A program made the translations under genes and the position numbers. Below the pieces are notes generated by a model. The model was not told the DNA's origin. It saw only the letters and a list, made by a program, of their open reading frames with translations, and made no database searches. 64,000 nucleotides of DNA, taken from NCBI RefSeq assembly GCF_014647495.1, contig NZ_BMPH01000015.1, positions 1 to 64,000 on the forward strand, written 5' to 3'. The stretch comes from Glutamicibacter protophormiae. GTDB taxonomy: Bacteria; Actinomycetota; Actinomycetes; Actinomycetales; Micrococcaceae. Shown piece after piece: positions 51,180-60,011 of the stretch; the stretch's first letter is position 1, and each line of letters begins with the position of its first letter.

Positions 51180-52792
51180 TTCCGCTCCTGCGGCTCCCAG
51201 CGCCGGGTGGGGTGCAGCCCGGGCAGCGTCCCGCGGTAGAGCACCACCCCGGGGTAGCCGGCCAGCAGCCTGCCGGCCTCGCGGGCCGCGCTCGGCGCGA
51301 GCGCCCCGGGCAGCCCGTCCAGCACCAGCAGCGCCGGTTCCTCCAGCAGCGCCCGGGCCAGCAGCAGCCCGGCGCGCTGCGCGTCGTCCAGCGGTTCGCC
51401 GCCGCGGCGCAGCATGGTCGCCTCCGCCTCGGGCAGCTCGTCGACCTCCAGCCCGAACAGCTGCGCCAACCGCAGCGCCTCGTCCAGGCTTCCCTGCGGG
51501 CGCCGGTAGCGCAGCGCCCGGGCGATCGGCCCGCGTTCCAGCGCCATCCCGGACAGCGCCGCGCCCAACAGCCGGCGCCGGGACCGCTCGGGGATCAGCC
51601 CGAGGTTCCGACCGCCCACCCAGGCCCCGTGGGGCGGGGGATCCGAAGCCAGCCCGGTGGTGGCCAGCCGGTGCAGCAGCTGCTGCGCGGACCGTCCGCC
51701 GCCCACCGCGATGCGCTCGCCCGGGCCGGCCAGCAGCGTAGGCCAGCGCTTCGCGTCCTGGCCGGGCGCCGGCTGCAGGCGCACCACGTCGGGGGCGTTG
51801 CCCACGGCGCCGGCCGGCAGCCGGGTCGCTTCACCGGTGCCGGGGCCGCTGCCGGATACCTGGGCCAGCAGCGGGGCCAGGATCCGGCGGGCGGCCTTGT
51901 AGTTCTGCCGGTATTCGACCATGCGCCCGAATTCGCCGAGCACCGCGCTGCTGATGCCCAGCAGCAGCAGGCCGCTGGTGACGGCCGAGGCCGGCAGCGC
52001 CGCGCTGGACGCCACGCCCACCAGCAGCACGCTGCCCATCAGCGGCACGGCCAGGGCGCTGGCGCGCAGGGCGCCGGCGAAGCGCGCGCGGTGCACCGCG
52101 GCGGCGGCCATGCCCGCGGCCGTGTCCTGCAGCCGGCCGACCTCGCGCTCCACGCCTCCGGCGGCCCGCACGGCGGTGGCCGCGCCCAGGGTTTCGGCGA
52201 TCCGCGAGGCCAGTGCCCCGCGGCGCCGGCGCAGCACGCGGGCCGCCCCGTAGGCTCCCGGGGCCAGCGCCCCGAGCAGCAGCAGCTCGAGAACCAGCGG
52301 GATCAGCAGCGCCAGCGCCAGCGGCGGCGCGCTGAGATACAACCCGGCCAGCGCGAAGAGCAGCAGCGGGATCCCGGCCATGAGCGGCACGACGCCCTGG
52401 ATCACCCAGTTGCGCACCGAGGAGAGGTCGTTGGTGGAGCGGGCGACGGTGATGCCCAGCCCCGGGGCGCGGTCGGCGGTGAGCGACTGCTTCAGCAGCC
52501 CCCCGCGCAGCTGCGCCACATAGTGCTGCCCCAGCTTCTCGGCCAGCACCCGCTCGGCGAGCTTGCCCAGCCCGAACGCCAGCGCCAGGCCCAGCACCGT
52601 CCAGAGCCCGGCGACGGTGAACGCGCTGGTCAGCCGTCCGGTGAGCCAGGCCAGCAGCATGGTGAGCGCACCCATGGCCAGCCCCAGGCCCAGCAGCCAC
52701 GCCAGCGCCGCCCGGCGCCCGGCGGCCCACAGGGCCGGCAGCTTGCCGCGCCGCGCCCGCTCGCCCATCCGGATGTCCGCGTCCCTGTCCAT
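51176..52792 (-). CDS. ABC exporter-like half-transporter with degenerate nucleotide-binding domain
   Basis: 538-residue protein with the layout of an exporter-type ABC half-transporter: about six hydrophobic segments (about 25-290) with the loop LKQSLTADRAPGLGITVARSTNDLSSVRNW, then a cytoplasmic ATPase-like domain (about 310-538). All catalytic motifs are broken: Walker A reads AGPGERIAVGGGRSAQQ (no GKST), the signature is RRGGEPLDDAQRAGL, and Walker B ends LVLDGL without Glu. Still under normal codon use, so not an obvious pseudogene. ATG at 52792 is chosen since it lies 18 nt after the upstream gene's stop. Confidence 0.72.
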   Translation of the reverse strand: MDRDADIRMGERARRGKLPALWAAGRRAALAWLLGLGLAMGALTMLLAWLTGRLTSAFTVAGLWTVLGLALAFGLGKLAERVLAEKLGQHYVAQLRGGLLKQSLTADRAPGLGITVARSTNDLSSVRNWVIQGVVPLMAGIPLLLFALAGLYLSAPPLALALLIPLVLELLLLGALAPGAYGAARVLRRRRGALASRIAETLGAATAVRAAGGVEREVGRLQDTAAGMAAAAVHRARFAGALRASALAVPLMGSVLLVGVASSAALPASAVTSGLLLLGISSAVLGEFGRMVEYRQNYKAARRILAPLLAQVSGSGPGTGEATRLPAGAVGNAPDVVRLQPAPGQDAKRWPTLLAGPGERIAVGGGRSAQQLLHRLATTGLASDPPPHGAWVGGRNLGLIPERSRRRLLGAALSGMALERGPIARALRYRRPQGSLDEALRLAQLFGLEVDELPEAEATMLRRGGEPLDDAQRAGLLLARALLEEPALLVLDGLPGALAPSAAREAGRLLAGYPGVVLYRGTLPGLHPTRRWEPQERN

Positions 52793-52809
52793 GAGTCCCT
52801 GTGCCGCGG

Positions 52810-53943
52810 CTACGAGCGCGGCAGCAGCGCCGTGGCGACCTGCGGGTCGCACAGCTCGAAGGTGTCGATGACCTGGGTGCGCAGGTTGGCGCGGGCTTCC
52901 TCGGCGGCCAGCGGGGAAGCGGTCAGGCGCCCGGAGACCGCGGCCAGGTCCAGCCCGGCGGCGCGCAGGATCTGCTCGCCGGCCAACGCGCCCAGCGCGT
53001 CCTGGGCGCTGAAGACCACGCGGTCCACGTGCAGGGAGAACACCGGGTCGTTCAGCAGCCGGGAGGTCTCCCCCTGGAACAGCCCGTCGGCGATCTCGAT
53101 GACGACCACGTCGGCGCCGGTGGCTGCCTGTTCGCGGATCATCGCCACCAGCAGGTCGCGCACCTGCTCATAACGGACCATGTAGGTGGTCGGGTAGCCG
53201 AAGTCGGTGAAGTCGGCGACGGACACCGCGCCGGCGTCCTTGAAGAGGTTCGGGTCGTTGCCGGCACCGGTGCCGGTGGCCTTGCCCGCGGCCACGTCCA
53301 GCCCCGCGTTGGTCAGCCCGTTGACCAGGCAGCCCAGGGTGGTGGACTTGCCCGAGTTCATCGAGGTGCCGAGCACCGCGATGACCGGCACGCGGGTCTG
53401 GGCCGGCTGCGCGCTCGCGCCCGCCGAGGGGGTGTGCACCTGCAGCGGGGCGAAGTCGGCCAGGTTCACCACCTGCCCGTCGCGGGCCAGCAGGCCCAGC
53501 GGCTCCAGCTCGGTGGCCGCGTCGATGGAGGCATGCATGGATTCCACGCGGCTGGCCACGCCGCCGCCGGCCACCAGCTGGCACGGGCCGAGATCCAGCG
53601 GGACGTGGGCCAGGAACTGGTCCGGTGCGTAGCGGTCGCCGTAGGCCACGAGCACCAGCTGGCCGACGAACAGCTTCTGGCGGCGGCCCTCGGCGGACTG
53701 CAGCGCGGTGTGCTGGCCGATCTCGGTCACCCGGGCCACCACCACGTCGCCGGCGGCAGGGGCCAGCGCGGCGCCGCCCAGAAGATGGAAGTCGCCCGGG
53801 TTGCGCTGCAGCTGCGCGCCGACGAAGCGGGTGGTGTAGGCGGTGCGGATGGCGGCCACGGTGCGGGCGCCCAGCTCCTGGCGGACGCTCGACAGCGCCG
53901 ACGTCGGGGTTGGGTGCTCTTCGATGATTGGTGCAATACCCAT
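52810..53943 (-). CDS. P-loop NTPase of unknown function (DUF1611-like)
   Basis: 377-residue protein. The C-terminal half contains a P-loop of the MobB/SIMIBI kind, VIAVLGTSMNSGKSTTLGCLVNGL (about 190-213), followed by KATGTGAGNDPNLFKDAGA and VVVIEIADGLFQGETSRLL, which recall DUF1611/molybdopterin-type GTPases; the N-terminal half is a beta-rich domain. The ATG at 53943 has AAGGAG 8 nt upstream; the frame is open nine codons further. It likely forms an operon with the degenerate ABC gene (18-nt gap). Substrate and partner are unknown. Confidence 0.7.
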   Translation of the reverse strand: MGIAPIIEEHPTPTSALSSVRQELGARTVAAIRTAYTTRFVGAQLQRNPGDFHLLGGAALAPAAGDVVVARVTEIGQHTALQSAEGRRQKLFVGQLVLVAYGDRYAPDQFLAHVPLDLGPCQLVAGGGVASRVESMHASIDAATELEPLGLLARDGQVVNLADFAPLQVHTPSAGASAQPAQTRVPVIAVLGTSMNSGKSTTLGCLVNGLTNAGLDVAAGKATGTGAGNDPNLFKDAGAVSVADFTDFGYPTTYMVRYEQVRDLLVAMIREQAATGADVVVIEIADGLFQGETSRLLNDPVFSLHVDRVVFSAQDALGALAGEQILRAAGLDLAAVSGRLTASPLAAEEARANLRTQVIDTFELCDPQVATALLPRS

Positions 53944-54130
53944 GGCGGGTTCTCCTTGCTCGCTTTCCACGGGGAGCCTGCGCCCCGCGGCCGGCCGTTC
54001 GGCTCGACTATTTACAGTAAAGCCGCCCGGGGTTAACCGAACGTGGACATCCGATGAGATGGGCAGGAGAAACCCATGAGGGTTTTCTCATCTTGGGCCG
54101 CAGGGCCCCGCCCGCGCAATGCCCCGGGTT

Positions 54131-54655
54131 TCAGGGGCGCGGAACGGCGAAGTGGGTGACATTCGCGTCGCGCGCATCCAGGTGCGAATAGGGGTGGGCG
54201 GTCTCCAGCACCGTGGTGCCCAGGGTCGGGTAGTTCATCGCCAGCTCGTAGACGTCTTCCTCGTCGGAGTCGGCCGAGGCCAGGCGCAGCGCCAGCTCCT
54301 GCAGCACCGGTTGGTGCCCGATGACCAGCAGCGTGGTCACGGTATCGGGCACCTCGTTGATGATCGAGCACAATGCGGAGACCGGGGCGGAGTACACCCG
54401 CGAGTCGATGTACGGGGTCGGGCCCTTCTCCCCCAGCTTGGAAAGCACCCAGGCGCAGGTCGACCGGGTGCGCAGCGCGTCCGAGCAGATGATGTAGTCG
54501 GGGATCAGGTTGTTCTCCACGAGCCAGGCTCCGGCGGCGGGCGCTTCGCGGTTCCCGCGGGAGGCCAGCGGGCGCTCGTGGTCGGGCACGCCCAGCGGAT
54601 AATCCGCCTTGGCATGGCGCATCAGGATCAGTCGGCGGGTTTGGGCAGCATTCAT
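54131..54655 (-). CDS. SixA-like phosphohistidine phosphatase
   Basis: 174-residue member of the histidine phosphatase superfamily. The catalytic start RRLILMRHAKADYPLGVPDHERPLASRG (His at about 15) and the second histidine in LLVIGHQPVLQELAL (about 115) match the SixA branch, which in E. coli dephosphorylates phosphohistidine proteins of the nitrogen phosphotransferase system. The ATG at 54655 lies 7 nt after TAAGCT. Monocistronic. Confidence 0.88.
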   Translation of the reverse strand: MNAAQTRRLILMRHAKADYPLGVPDHERPLASRGNREAPAAGAWLVENNLIPDYIICSDALRTRSTCAWVLSKLGEKGPTPYIDSRVYSAPVSALCSIINEVPDTVTTLLVIGHQPVLQELALRLASADSDEEDVYELAMNYPTLGTTVLETAHPYSHLDARDANVTHFAVPRP

Positions 54656-54662
54656 GTTCCCC

Positions 54663-54668
54663 AGCTTA
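54663..54668 (-). promoter_or_regulatory. -10 element of the SixA-like gene, leaderless type
   Basis: TAAGCT on the minus strand, 7 nt before the ATG at 54655. It is directly followed upstream by the terminator of the next gene. Confidence 0.5.
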
Positions 54669-54674
54669 AGACAA

Positions 54675-54710
54675 GCGCGGCGGGCAAACCCAATGGTTTG
54701 CCCGCCGCGC
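54675..54710 (-). terminator. Terminator of the orphan winged-helix gene
   Basis: Perfect 16-bp arms GCGCGGCGGGCAAACC and GGTTTGCCCGCCGCGC around CAAT. Confidence 0.85.
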
Positions 54711-54748
54711 TATTGGCGGCTCCCGTGACGGGGCGCCGCGTCCGAAGA

Positions 54749-55534
54749 CTAGATGGAGTATTCCGGTGCCGCCCAGACGACGACCTCGGGGTGCTCGTAG
54801 AAGCGGTAGCCCTGGCCACGCACGGTGCGCACGGTGTTGGCCAGGCGGCCCAGCTTGGAACGCAGGCGGCGGATGTGCACGTCGATGGTGCGCTCGTTGG
54901 GCACCTCGTCGGCGTTGCGCCACAGGTTTTCCAGCAGCTCCTCGCGGCCCACGGTGCGGGTGCCGTTCTCCACCAGGAAGTTCAGCAGCTCGAATTCCTT
55001 GAAGGTCAGGTTCAGGGTCTCGCCGTCCAGGTAGACCTCGCGGCGCGAAAGGTCGATCAGCACGCCGGACGGGCGCGGGGTGCTCGGGCGGGCTTCGGCG
55101 CGCGGGCGGCGGGAGAGCGTCGGATCGCCCAGCGCCTGGCGCACGACGTCGATCGGCTCGCCCTGGGCGCTGGTCGGTGCCAGAGCCACGGCCGCGTGCG
55201 TCTGGGCCTGCGGCGACAGGGTGGCCAGGAAGGCGCGGACCTGGGTGGCCAGCTTGCCCAGCGAGGTGCCCTGGGCCTGGGCTGCGGCCTCATCCAGGCC
55301 TACGTACAGCACGAAGCCGCGGGCCGAGGTGTCGGTGCTCTGGGCTCCGGCCGACTGGACCGGTGCGGCGGCCGGCTGATGCATTGGTTCCCGGGTTTCA
55401 TGCACGTTGGACACTGCACGCAGCGGGCGATAGCCTGCCGGGGCATAGCTTCCTGCGGCCGCGCGCTGTGCCGCTGCTGCCCGGTTCTGGGCATTGCGAA
55501 TTGAAACGTGAACGTATCCGGATCCTGCCGACAT
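54749..55534 (-). CDS. Orphan winged-helix (OmpR C-terminal type) regulator
   Basis: 261-residue DNA-binding protein with no receiver domain. Residues about 160-261 are a complete OmpR/PhoB winged helix (VLIDLSRREVYLDGETLNLTFKEFELLNFLVENG ... TVRTVRGQGYRFYEHP). The N-terminal 155 residues are Ala/Gln-rich and partly low complexity, with a short structured segment GFVLYVGLDEAAAQAQG. Such receiver-less regulators occur in Micrococcaceae; signal and targets are unknown. AGAGGAAAA precedes the ATG. Confidence 0.85.
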   Translation of the reverse strand: MSAGSGYVHVSIRNAQNRAAAAQRAAAGSYAPAGYRPLRAVSNVHETREPMHQPAAAPVQSAGAQSTDTSARGFVLYVGLDEAAAQAQGTSLGKLATQVRAFLATLSPQAQTHAAVALAPTSAQGEPIDVVRQALGDPTLSRRPRAEARPSTPRPSGVLIDLSRREVYLDGETLNLTFKEFELLNFLVENGTRTVGREELLENLWRNADEVPNERTIDVHIRRLRSKLGRLANTVRTVRGQGYRFYEHPEVVVWAAPEYSI

Positions 55535-56151
55535 ATTGCTTTTCCTCTATGTGTGCGAAGGCCAAGTGATTTGGCGCTGATGCTTCGGGTTTTGCTTGCG
55601 CTGCCAGCGGCCTTCGTCCACCAGCAGCAGTTGGGTTTCCCGTCAGCGGCTGTCCGTGGACCGAATCCCGATAACTCAGGAATTCGATGCGGTACCGCTG
55701 ACGCCGAGCATTCGACAACAGCAAATGGAAGCCATCGGCGATGCCTCGCCGGGGTTCCCATTTCTGCTCTGCGCCTTACTCACACCTCTAGTTTCCTCGT
55801 AACATTGGGAACTTGCAAGTAACAATGAGCACCCATGTTCACCATGTGAGACGGATGTGTCCGAAAGTGACGTGTGCCACTTTAGGCAAAATACGGCGAT
55901 CTAAGCGCTTAACTACTCAATATGTTCAGGATTTTTCGGATCAATGCGCAGTATGCGCACCCTATGCAAGGGTCTGAATATTCATTCATTGACATTCGAT
56001 GTTCACGCTTCAAACATTCGCCGTTGCATACCCTTGACCAAATTAAGCGCTATCTGATTGCAAATTTCTCGCATAAAATCGTCATGCGGACATAGCTTCT
56101 GCACAGGTAAATCATAAAGTCAGCCCAAGGCAATAGGGGATGCTCTTAAAC
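55535..56151. other. 617-nt AT-richer intergenic region before the two-component genes
   Basis: No gene with coding signature. It contains the promoter region of the downstream response regulator and a direct repeat of ACATTCG at 55992-55998 and 56014-56020, a 22-nt period suited to tandem response-regulator binding. Confidence 0.5.
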
Positions 56152-56892
56152 ATGAACGATTCCCGATTCTCTCCCGCCCAGCTCCCACGACTCACCCACC
56201 CGGACGGTACGCCGATCAAGGTCCTGGTGGTTGACGACGAGCCGTCGCTCGCCGAACTGGTAGCCATGGGAACCCGCATGCTCGGGTGGGAAGCGACCAT
56301 GGCCCACGACGGCCCCGAAGCCGTCGCCACCGCACGTTCTTTCACCCCCGACGTCCTGGTCCTGGACTGGATGCTGCCGGGCTTCGACGGTCCCGAGGTG
56401 CTGCGCAAGGTCCGCACCCACCTGCCCGACGTCCCGGTGCTCTTCCTGACCGCCAAGGACGCCGTCGAGGACCGCATCGAGGGCCTCGGCGCCGGTGCCG
56501 ACGACTACGTCGCCAAGCCCTTCAGCCTCGAAGAGGTGCTAATCCGCCTGCACCGACTGGTCGAGCGCTCCGGCGCCACCACCGCGGACACCGCCGAACT
56601 GGTGGTCGGCGACCTGGTGCTGAATCTCGACTCCCACGACGTCTCGCGCGCCGGCCGCGAGATCCAGCTGACCGCCACCGAGTTCGACTTGCTCTCCTAC
56701 CTGATGAACAACGCGCGCCGCGTGGTGTCCAAGTCGCAGATCCTGGACAATGTCTGGCACTACGACTTCGACGGCCAGGCGAACATCGTCGAACTGTACA
56801 TTTCCTACCTGCGCAAGAAGATCGACGTCGACGCCGAACCGATGATTCACACCGTGCGCGGCGTGGGATACGTTTTGAAGCCCGCTGCATGA
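56152..56892 (+). CDS. OmpR-family response regulator
   Basis: 246-residue response regulator (start taken at the second ATG). Receiver domain about 20-135 with DDE pocket, phospho-acceptor Asp in LVLDWMLPGFDG and Lys in DDYVAKPFS; winged helix about 150-246 ending VRGVGYVLKPAA. It overlaps the histidine kinase gene by 4 nt. AGGGGA lies 11 nt before this ATG; an ATG four codons upstream directly abuts that site. Resembles MprA/TrcR-type regulators of actinobacteria; signal unknown. Confidence 0.92.
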   Translation: MNDSRFSPAQLPRLTHPDGTPIKVLVVDDEPSLAELVAMGTRMLGWEATMAHDGPEAVATARSFTPDVLVLDWMLPGFDGPEVLRKVRTHLPDVPVLFLTAKDAVEDRIEGLGAGADDYVAKPFSLEEVLIRLHRLVERSGATTADTAELVVGDLVLNLDSHDVSRAGREIQLTATEFDLLSYLMNNARRVVSKSQILDNVWHYDFDGQANIVELYISYLRKKIDVDAEPMIHTVRGVGYVLKPAA

Positions 56893-58406
56893 GCATGTTC
56901 GCCACCACCCCGAAGGTGAGCTCGCCGCATGCGCTGCAGCGCAAGCTGATGATCATCCTTCTCACGTCCGTCACGGCAGTCTCCGCGCTGCTCGGGCTGC
57001 TCTACAACGCCGGCATGCGCCAGACGCTCATGGACCAGCTGGGCGACCAGCTCAAGCTGACCACCGAACGCGCCCTGAACTATTCGCAGGAGGCCGGCAA
57101 CGGCCGGATCGAGGCCCCCGGGCAGTCGGCCGGCACCCTCACCGCGCGCTTCGACCGGCTGGTCTTCGTCGGTGGCGTGCTGGACAAGAAAACCGGCGAG
57201 TTCAAGCAGCTGGGCCAGCAGGACGCCATCCCGATGGTGCAGCTGCCGGTCAGCGACCTGCACACCACCGGCGACTTCCATCCGCGCCGCGCGAACCTGA
57301 CGGTCGGCGACTACTACCTGGTGGCGGTCAAGGACGCCGGCACCAATACCGTGCTGGTGGTCGGCCTGCCGCTGTCCGACACCGACATGGCGCTGCGCGA
57401 AATGGCCTGGCTGACCCTGTTCATCGCGATGATCCTGATCGTCGGGGCGGGCCTGGCCGGATCCTGGCTGATCAGCCGCTCCCTTGCGCCGCTCAAGCGC
57501 GTGGCCGGGGTGGCCGCCTCGGTAGCCGACACAGACCTGGACTCGGGCAAGGTCGAGCTGACCCAGCGCGTGGACGACAAGGATGCGACTCCGGGCACCG
57601 AGGTCGGCAACGTGGGCTACGCCCTGAACGCGATGATCGACAACGTCTCCGCCGCGCTGACCGCCCGCGAGAAATCGCAGGCGCAGATGCGCCAGTTCGT
57701 CGCCGATGCCTCGCACGAGCTGCGCACCCCGCTGTCCTCGATCCGCGGCTACACCGAGCTGCTCGCCGCGACCGAGCACTTCTCCCCCGACGGACAGCGC
57801 TCCGTGGAGCGTGTGCTGCAGCAGAGCCACCGCATGGGCTCCCTGGTGGAGAACCTGCTGCTGCTGGCCCGGCTGGACGAGGAGAATTCCTTCCGCCGCA
57901 CCAAGCTGGATCTGGGGCTGCTCACCGCGGACATCACCGAGGACTTCAAGGTCACCGCGGACGACCACATCTGGGAATTCGACTGCGAGGACCCGCAGAC
58001 CTTCGTCTACGCGGATTCCTCCTCGCTGCGCAGGGTCATCACCAACCTGCTGGCCAACGCCCGCAAGCACACCAGCCCGGGCAACACCGTCACCACCACG
58101 GTCCGCCAGGACCCGGAGACCGAGGAGGCGGTGCTGCTGGTGCACGACACCGGCGAAGGCATCGACGCGGATTTCCTGCCCACGGTCTTCGAGCGCTTCA
58201 CCCGCGCGGACAAGGCCCGCTCGGGTTCGGACGGCACCACGGGCTTGGGCCTGCCGATCGCCAAGAGCATCGTGGAAGCCCACGGCGGCAGCATCTCGGT
58301 GCGCTCGGTCCCCGGGGACACCGTCTTCGAGGTCAGGCTCCCGCTCATCGATGCGGACGCGGAACCCGCCGGCTCGACGGGCCGCTCCCCCAAGGCCTCG
58401 GTCTAG
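56889..58406 (+). CDS. Sensor histidine kinase
   Basis: 505-residue membrane kinase, partner of the preceding regulator. Two transmembrane segments (about 20-42 and 165-190) enclose an extracytoplasmic sensor of about 120 residues; HAMP follows (about 190-260), then the H box FVADASHELRTPLSSIRGYTELL, and an ATPase domain with NLLANARKHTSPG (N), DTGEGID (G1), FERFTRAD (F) and GTTGLGLPI (G2). The translationally coupled ATGA start is used. The input signal cannot be inferred. Confidence 0.93.
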   Translation: MSMFATTPKVSSPHALQRKLMIILLTSVTAVSALLGLLYNAGMRQTLMDQLGDQLKLTTERALNYSQEAGNGRIEAPGQSAGTLTARFDRLVFVGGVLDKKTGEFKQLGQQDAIPMVQLPVSDLHTTGDFHPRRANLTVGDYYLVAVKDAGTNTVLVVGLPLSDTDMALREMAWLTLFIAMILIVGAGLAGSWLISRSLAPLKRVAGVAASVADTDLDSGKVELTQRVDDKDATPGTEVGNVGYALNAMIDNVSAALTAREKSQAQMRQFVADASHELRTPLSSIRGYTELLAATEHFSPDGQRSVERVLQQSHRMGSLVENLLLLARLDEENSFRRTKLDLGLLTADITEDFKVTADDHIWEFDCEDPQTFVYADSSSLRRVITNLLANARKHTSPGNTVTTTVRQDPETEEAVLLVHDTGEGIDADFLPTVFERFTRADKARSGSDGTTGLGLPIAKSIVEAHGGSISVRSVPGDTVFEVRLPLIDADAEPAGSTGRSPKASV

Positions 58407-58451
58407 CTCGGGGCACGAGACCCGCAACAGAAGGGGACCCGGACAACGCGC

Positions 58452-58490
58452 AAAGGGGCTGCCCGCACCAGTGGTGCGGGCAGCCCCTTT
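58452..58490. terminator. Bidirectional terminator after the kinase gene and upp
   Basis: Perfect 19-bp arms (AAAGGGGCTGCCCGCACCA and complement) with a 1-nt loop centre, between two convergent genes. Confidence 0.9.
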
Positions 58491-58525
58491 GCATGCCCCG
58501 GCTCAGTTGCGCCGGAGCCGGAAAA

Positions 58526-59173
58526 TTAGGCGATCGGCGGGGTCACGCCGTACAGGCGGTCGCCGGCGTCTCCCAGGCCCGGGATGATGTAGGACTTCTC
58601 GTCCAGCTTCTCGTCCAGCGAGGCCAGCACCACGTGCACGCGGTCGTCTCCGCCGTGGATCGACTTCAGGCGCTCGATGCCCTCCGGGGCGGCGATCAGG
58701 CAGATGCAGGTGACCGAGCTGGCGCCGCGCTCGAAGATGAACTTGATGGCCTCGGCCAGGGTGCCGCCGGTGGCCAGCATCGGGTCCAGCACGAACACCT
58801 GGCGTCCGGCCAGGTCGTTCGGCACGCGGTCGGCGTAGGTGATGATGTCCAGGGTTTCCTCGTTGCGGGCCATGCCCAAGAACCCGACCTCTGCGGTCGG
58901 CACCAGGCGGGTCATGCCTTCGAGCATGCCCAGGCCCGCGCGCAGGATCGGGACGACCAGCGGGGTCGGCTTGGCAATGGTGGTACCGGTGGTGACCGCG
59001 ACCGGGGTGACGACCTCGACCTGCTCGGTCTTCACCTCGCGGGTGGCCTCATAGGCCAGCAGGGTGACCAGTTCATCGGTCAGCTGGCGGAAAATCGAGG
59101 ACGGGGTGTTCTTGTCACGAAGAACTGAGACCTTGTGTGCCACCAACGGGTGGTCGACTACCTGTACGCGCAT
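58526..59173 (-). CDS. upp: Uracil phosphoribosyltransferase
   Basis: Pyrimidine salvage enzyme making UMP from uracil and PRPP, 215 residues. The PRPP loop is [13 protein letters not shown] and the uracil-binding loop [15 protein letters not shown], both intact; [15 protein letters not shown] is the family block near the N-terminus. ATG at 59173 lies 7 nt after TAGATT, giving a leaderless message. It is divergent from tadA, a common neighbour in this group. Confidence 0.96.
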   Translation of the reverse strand: MRVQVVDHPLVAHKVSVLRDKNTPSSIFRQLTDELVTLLAYEATREVKTEQVEVVTPVAVTTGTTIAKPTPLVVPILRAGLGMLEGMTRLVPTAEVGFLGMARNEETLDIITYADRVPNDLAGRQVFVLDPMLATGGTLAEAIKFIFERGASSVTCICLIAAPEGIERLKSIHGGDDRVHVVLASLDEKLDEKSYIIPGLGDAGDRLYGVTPPIA

Positions 59174-59180
59174 GCATCAA

Positions 59181-59186
59181 AATCTA
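59181..59186 (-). promoter_or_regulatory. -10 element of upp, leaderless type
   Basis: TAGATT on the minus strand, 7 nt before the ATG at 59173. Confidence 0.5.
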
Positions 59187-59320
59187 TCAGCCCGGCCTTT
59201 GCATGATCGAGGAAAACCGGGGAAAACCCCGACGGAAATCCGGATTATGTGCCCAAGCGAACAGTAAAACCACCCCACAGCCGCGGCCGCGGCCCTGCGA
59301 ACACGTATGGTGGGAGCACT

Positions 59321-59794
59321 ATGAACCGTGAACACGAAGCCTGGATGGAGCTCGCGCTGGACGAAGCACGCGCTGCTCTGGCCACCGACGACGTCCCCAT
59401 CGGCGCCGTGGTCATCTCCCCCGACGGGAAGCTGCTGTCCACCGGCCGCAATGAGCGCGAAGCCCTGAAGGACCCCACCGCCCACGCCGAGGTCGTCGCG
59501 ATCCGCAACGCGGTGTCAGCCCTGGCCGCGCGCGGCGAGGACGACGGCTGGCGCCTGGAGGACTGCACTCTGGTGGTCACGCTGGAACCCTGCGCCATGT
59601 GCGCCGGGGCGATCGTGCTCGCGCGCATCCCGCGGGTGGTGTTCGGCGCCTGGGACGAGAAGGCCGGGGCCTGCGGCTCGGTCTTCGACATCGTGCGCGA
59701 ACCGCGCCTAAACCACTGGGTCGAGGTCTATCCCCGCGTCAGGGAGCAGGAATGCGCTGGCCTGCTGCGCGACTTCTTCAGGTCCAAGCGCTGA
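59321..59794 (+). CDS. tadA: tRNA adenosine(34) deaminase
   Basis: Zinc deaminase converting A34 of tRNA-Arg(ACG) to inosine, 157 residues. Zinc site: HAE in PTAHAEVVAIRNA (catalytic Glu) and PCAMC in TLEPCAMCAG. The ATG at 59321 is chosen because GGGAG is 5 nt upstream and TATGGT further before; the longer frame upstream is in the intergenic region with upp. Its tRNA substrate is encoded twice in this window (37955 and 38761), both with ACG anticodons. Confidence 0.93.
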   Translation: MNREHEAWMELALDEARAALATDDVPIGAVVISPDGKLLSTGRNEREALKDPTAHAEVVAIRNAVSALAARGEDDGWRLEDCTLVVTLEPCAMCAGAIVLARIPRVVFGAWDEKAGACGSVFDIVREPRLNHWVEVYPRVREQECAGLLRDFFRSKR

Positions 59795-59851
59795 AGCGCA
59801 GCCGGGAAACTGTGTTTCGGGCCACTTGCGTCCGTTGAGAGCCCCCTCGTT

Positions 59852-59879
59852 TTGGCATTCGCCAGATGTTCGTTATAGA
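59852..59879 (+). promoter_or_regulatory. Promoter of tRNA-Ser(CGA)
   Basis: TTGGCA and TATAGA with a 16-nt spacer, 12 nt before the tRNA. Confidence 0.6.
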
Positions 59880-59891
59880 GTTATCAGGTCT

Positions 59892-59982
59892 GGTGACGTG
59901 TCCGAGCGGCCGAAGGTGCAACACTCGAAATGTTGTGTACGGTAACCCCGTACCGTGGGTTCAAATCCCACCGTCACCGCCA
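59892..59982 (+). tRNA. tRNA-Ser (CGA)
   Basis: Class II tRNA, acceptor arms GGTGACG and CGTCACC, anticodon stem CAACA/TGTTG with loop CTCGAAA (anticodon CGA), long variable arm, T arm TGGGTTCAAATCCCA, discriminator G and encoded CCA. Confidence 0.95.
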
Positions 59983-59985
59983 CCG

Positions 59986-60011
59986 AAAACCCCTGGTCCG
60001 CCAGGGGTTTT
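59986..60011 (+). terminator. Terminator of tRNA-Ser(CGA)
   Basis: AAAACCCCTGG, loop TCCG, CCAGGGGTTTT; the accessory stretch begins right after it. Confidence 0.9.
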
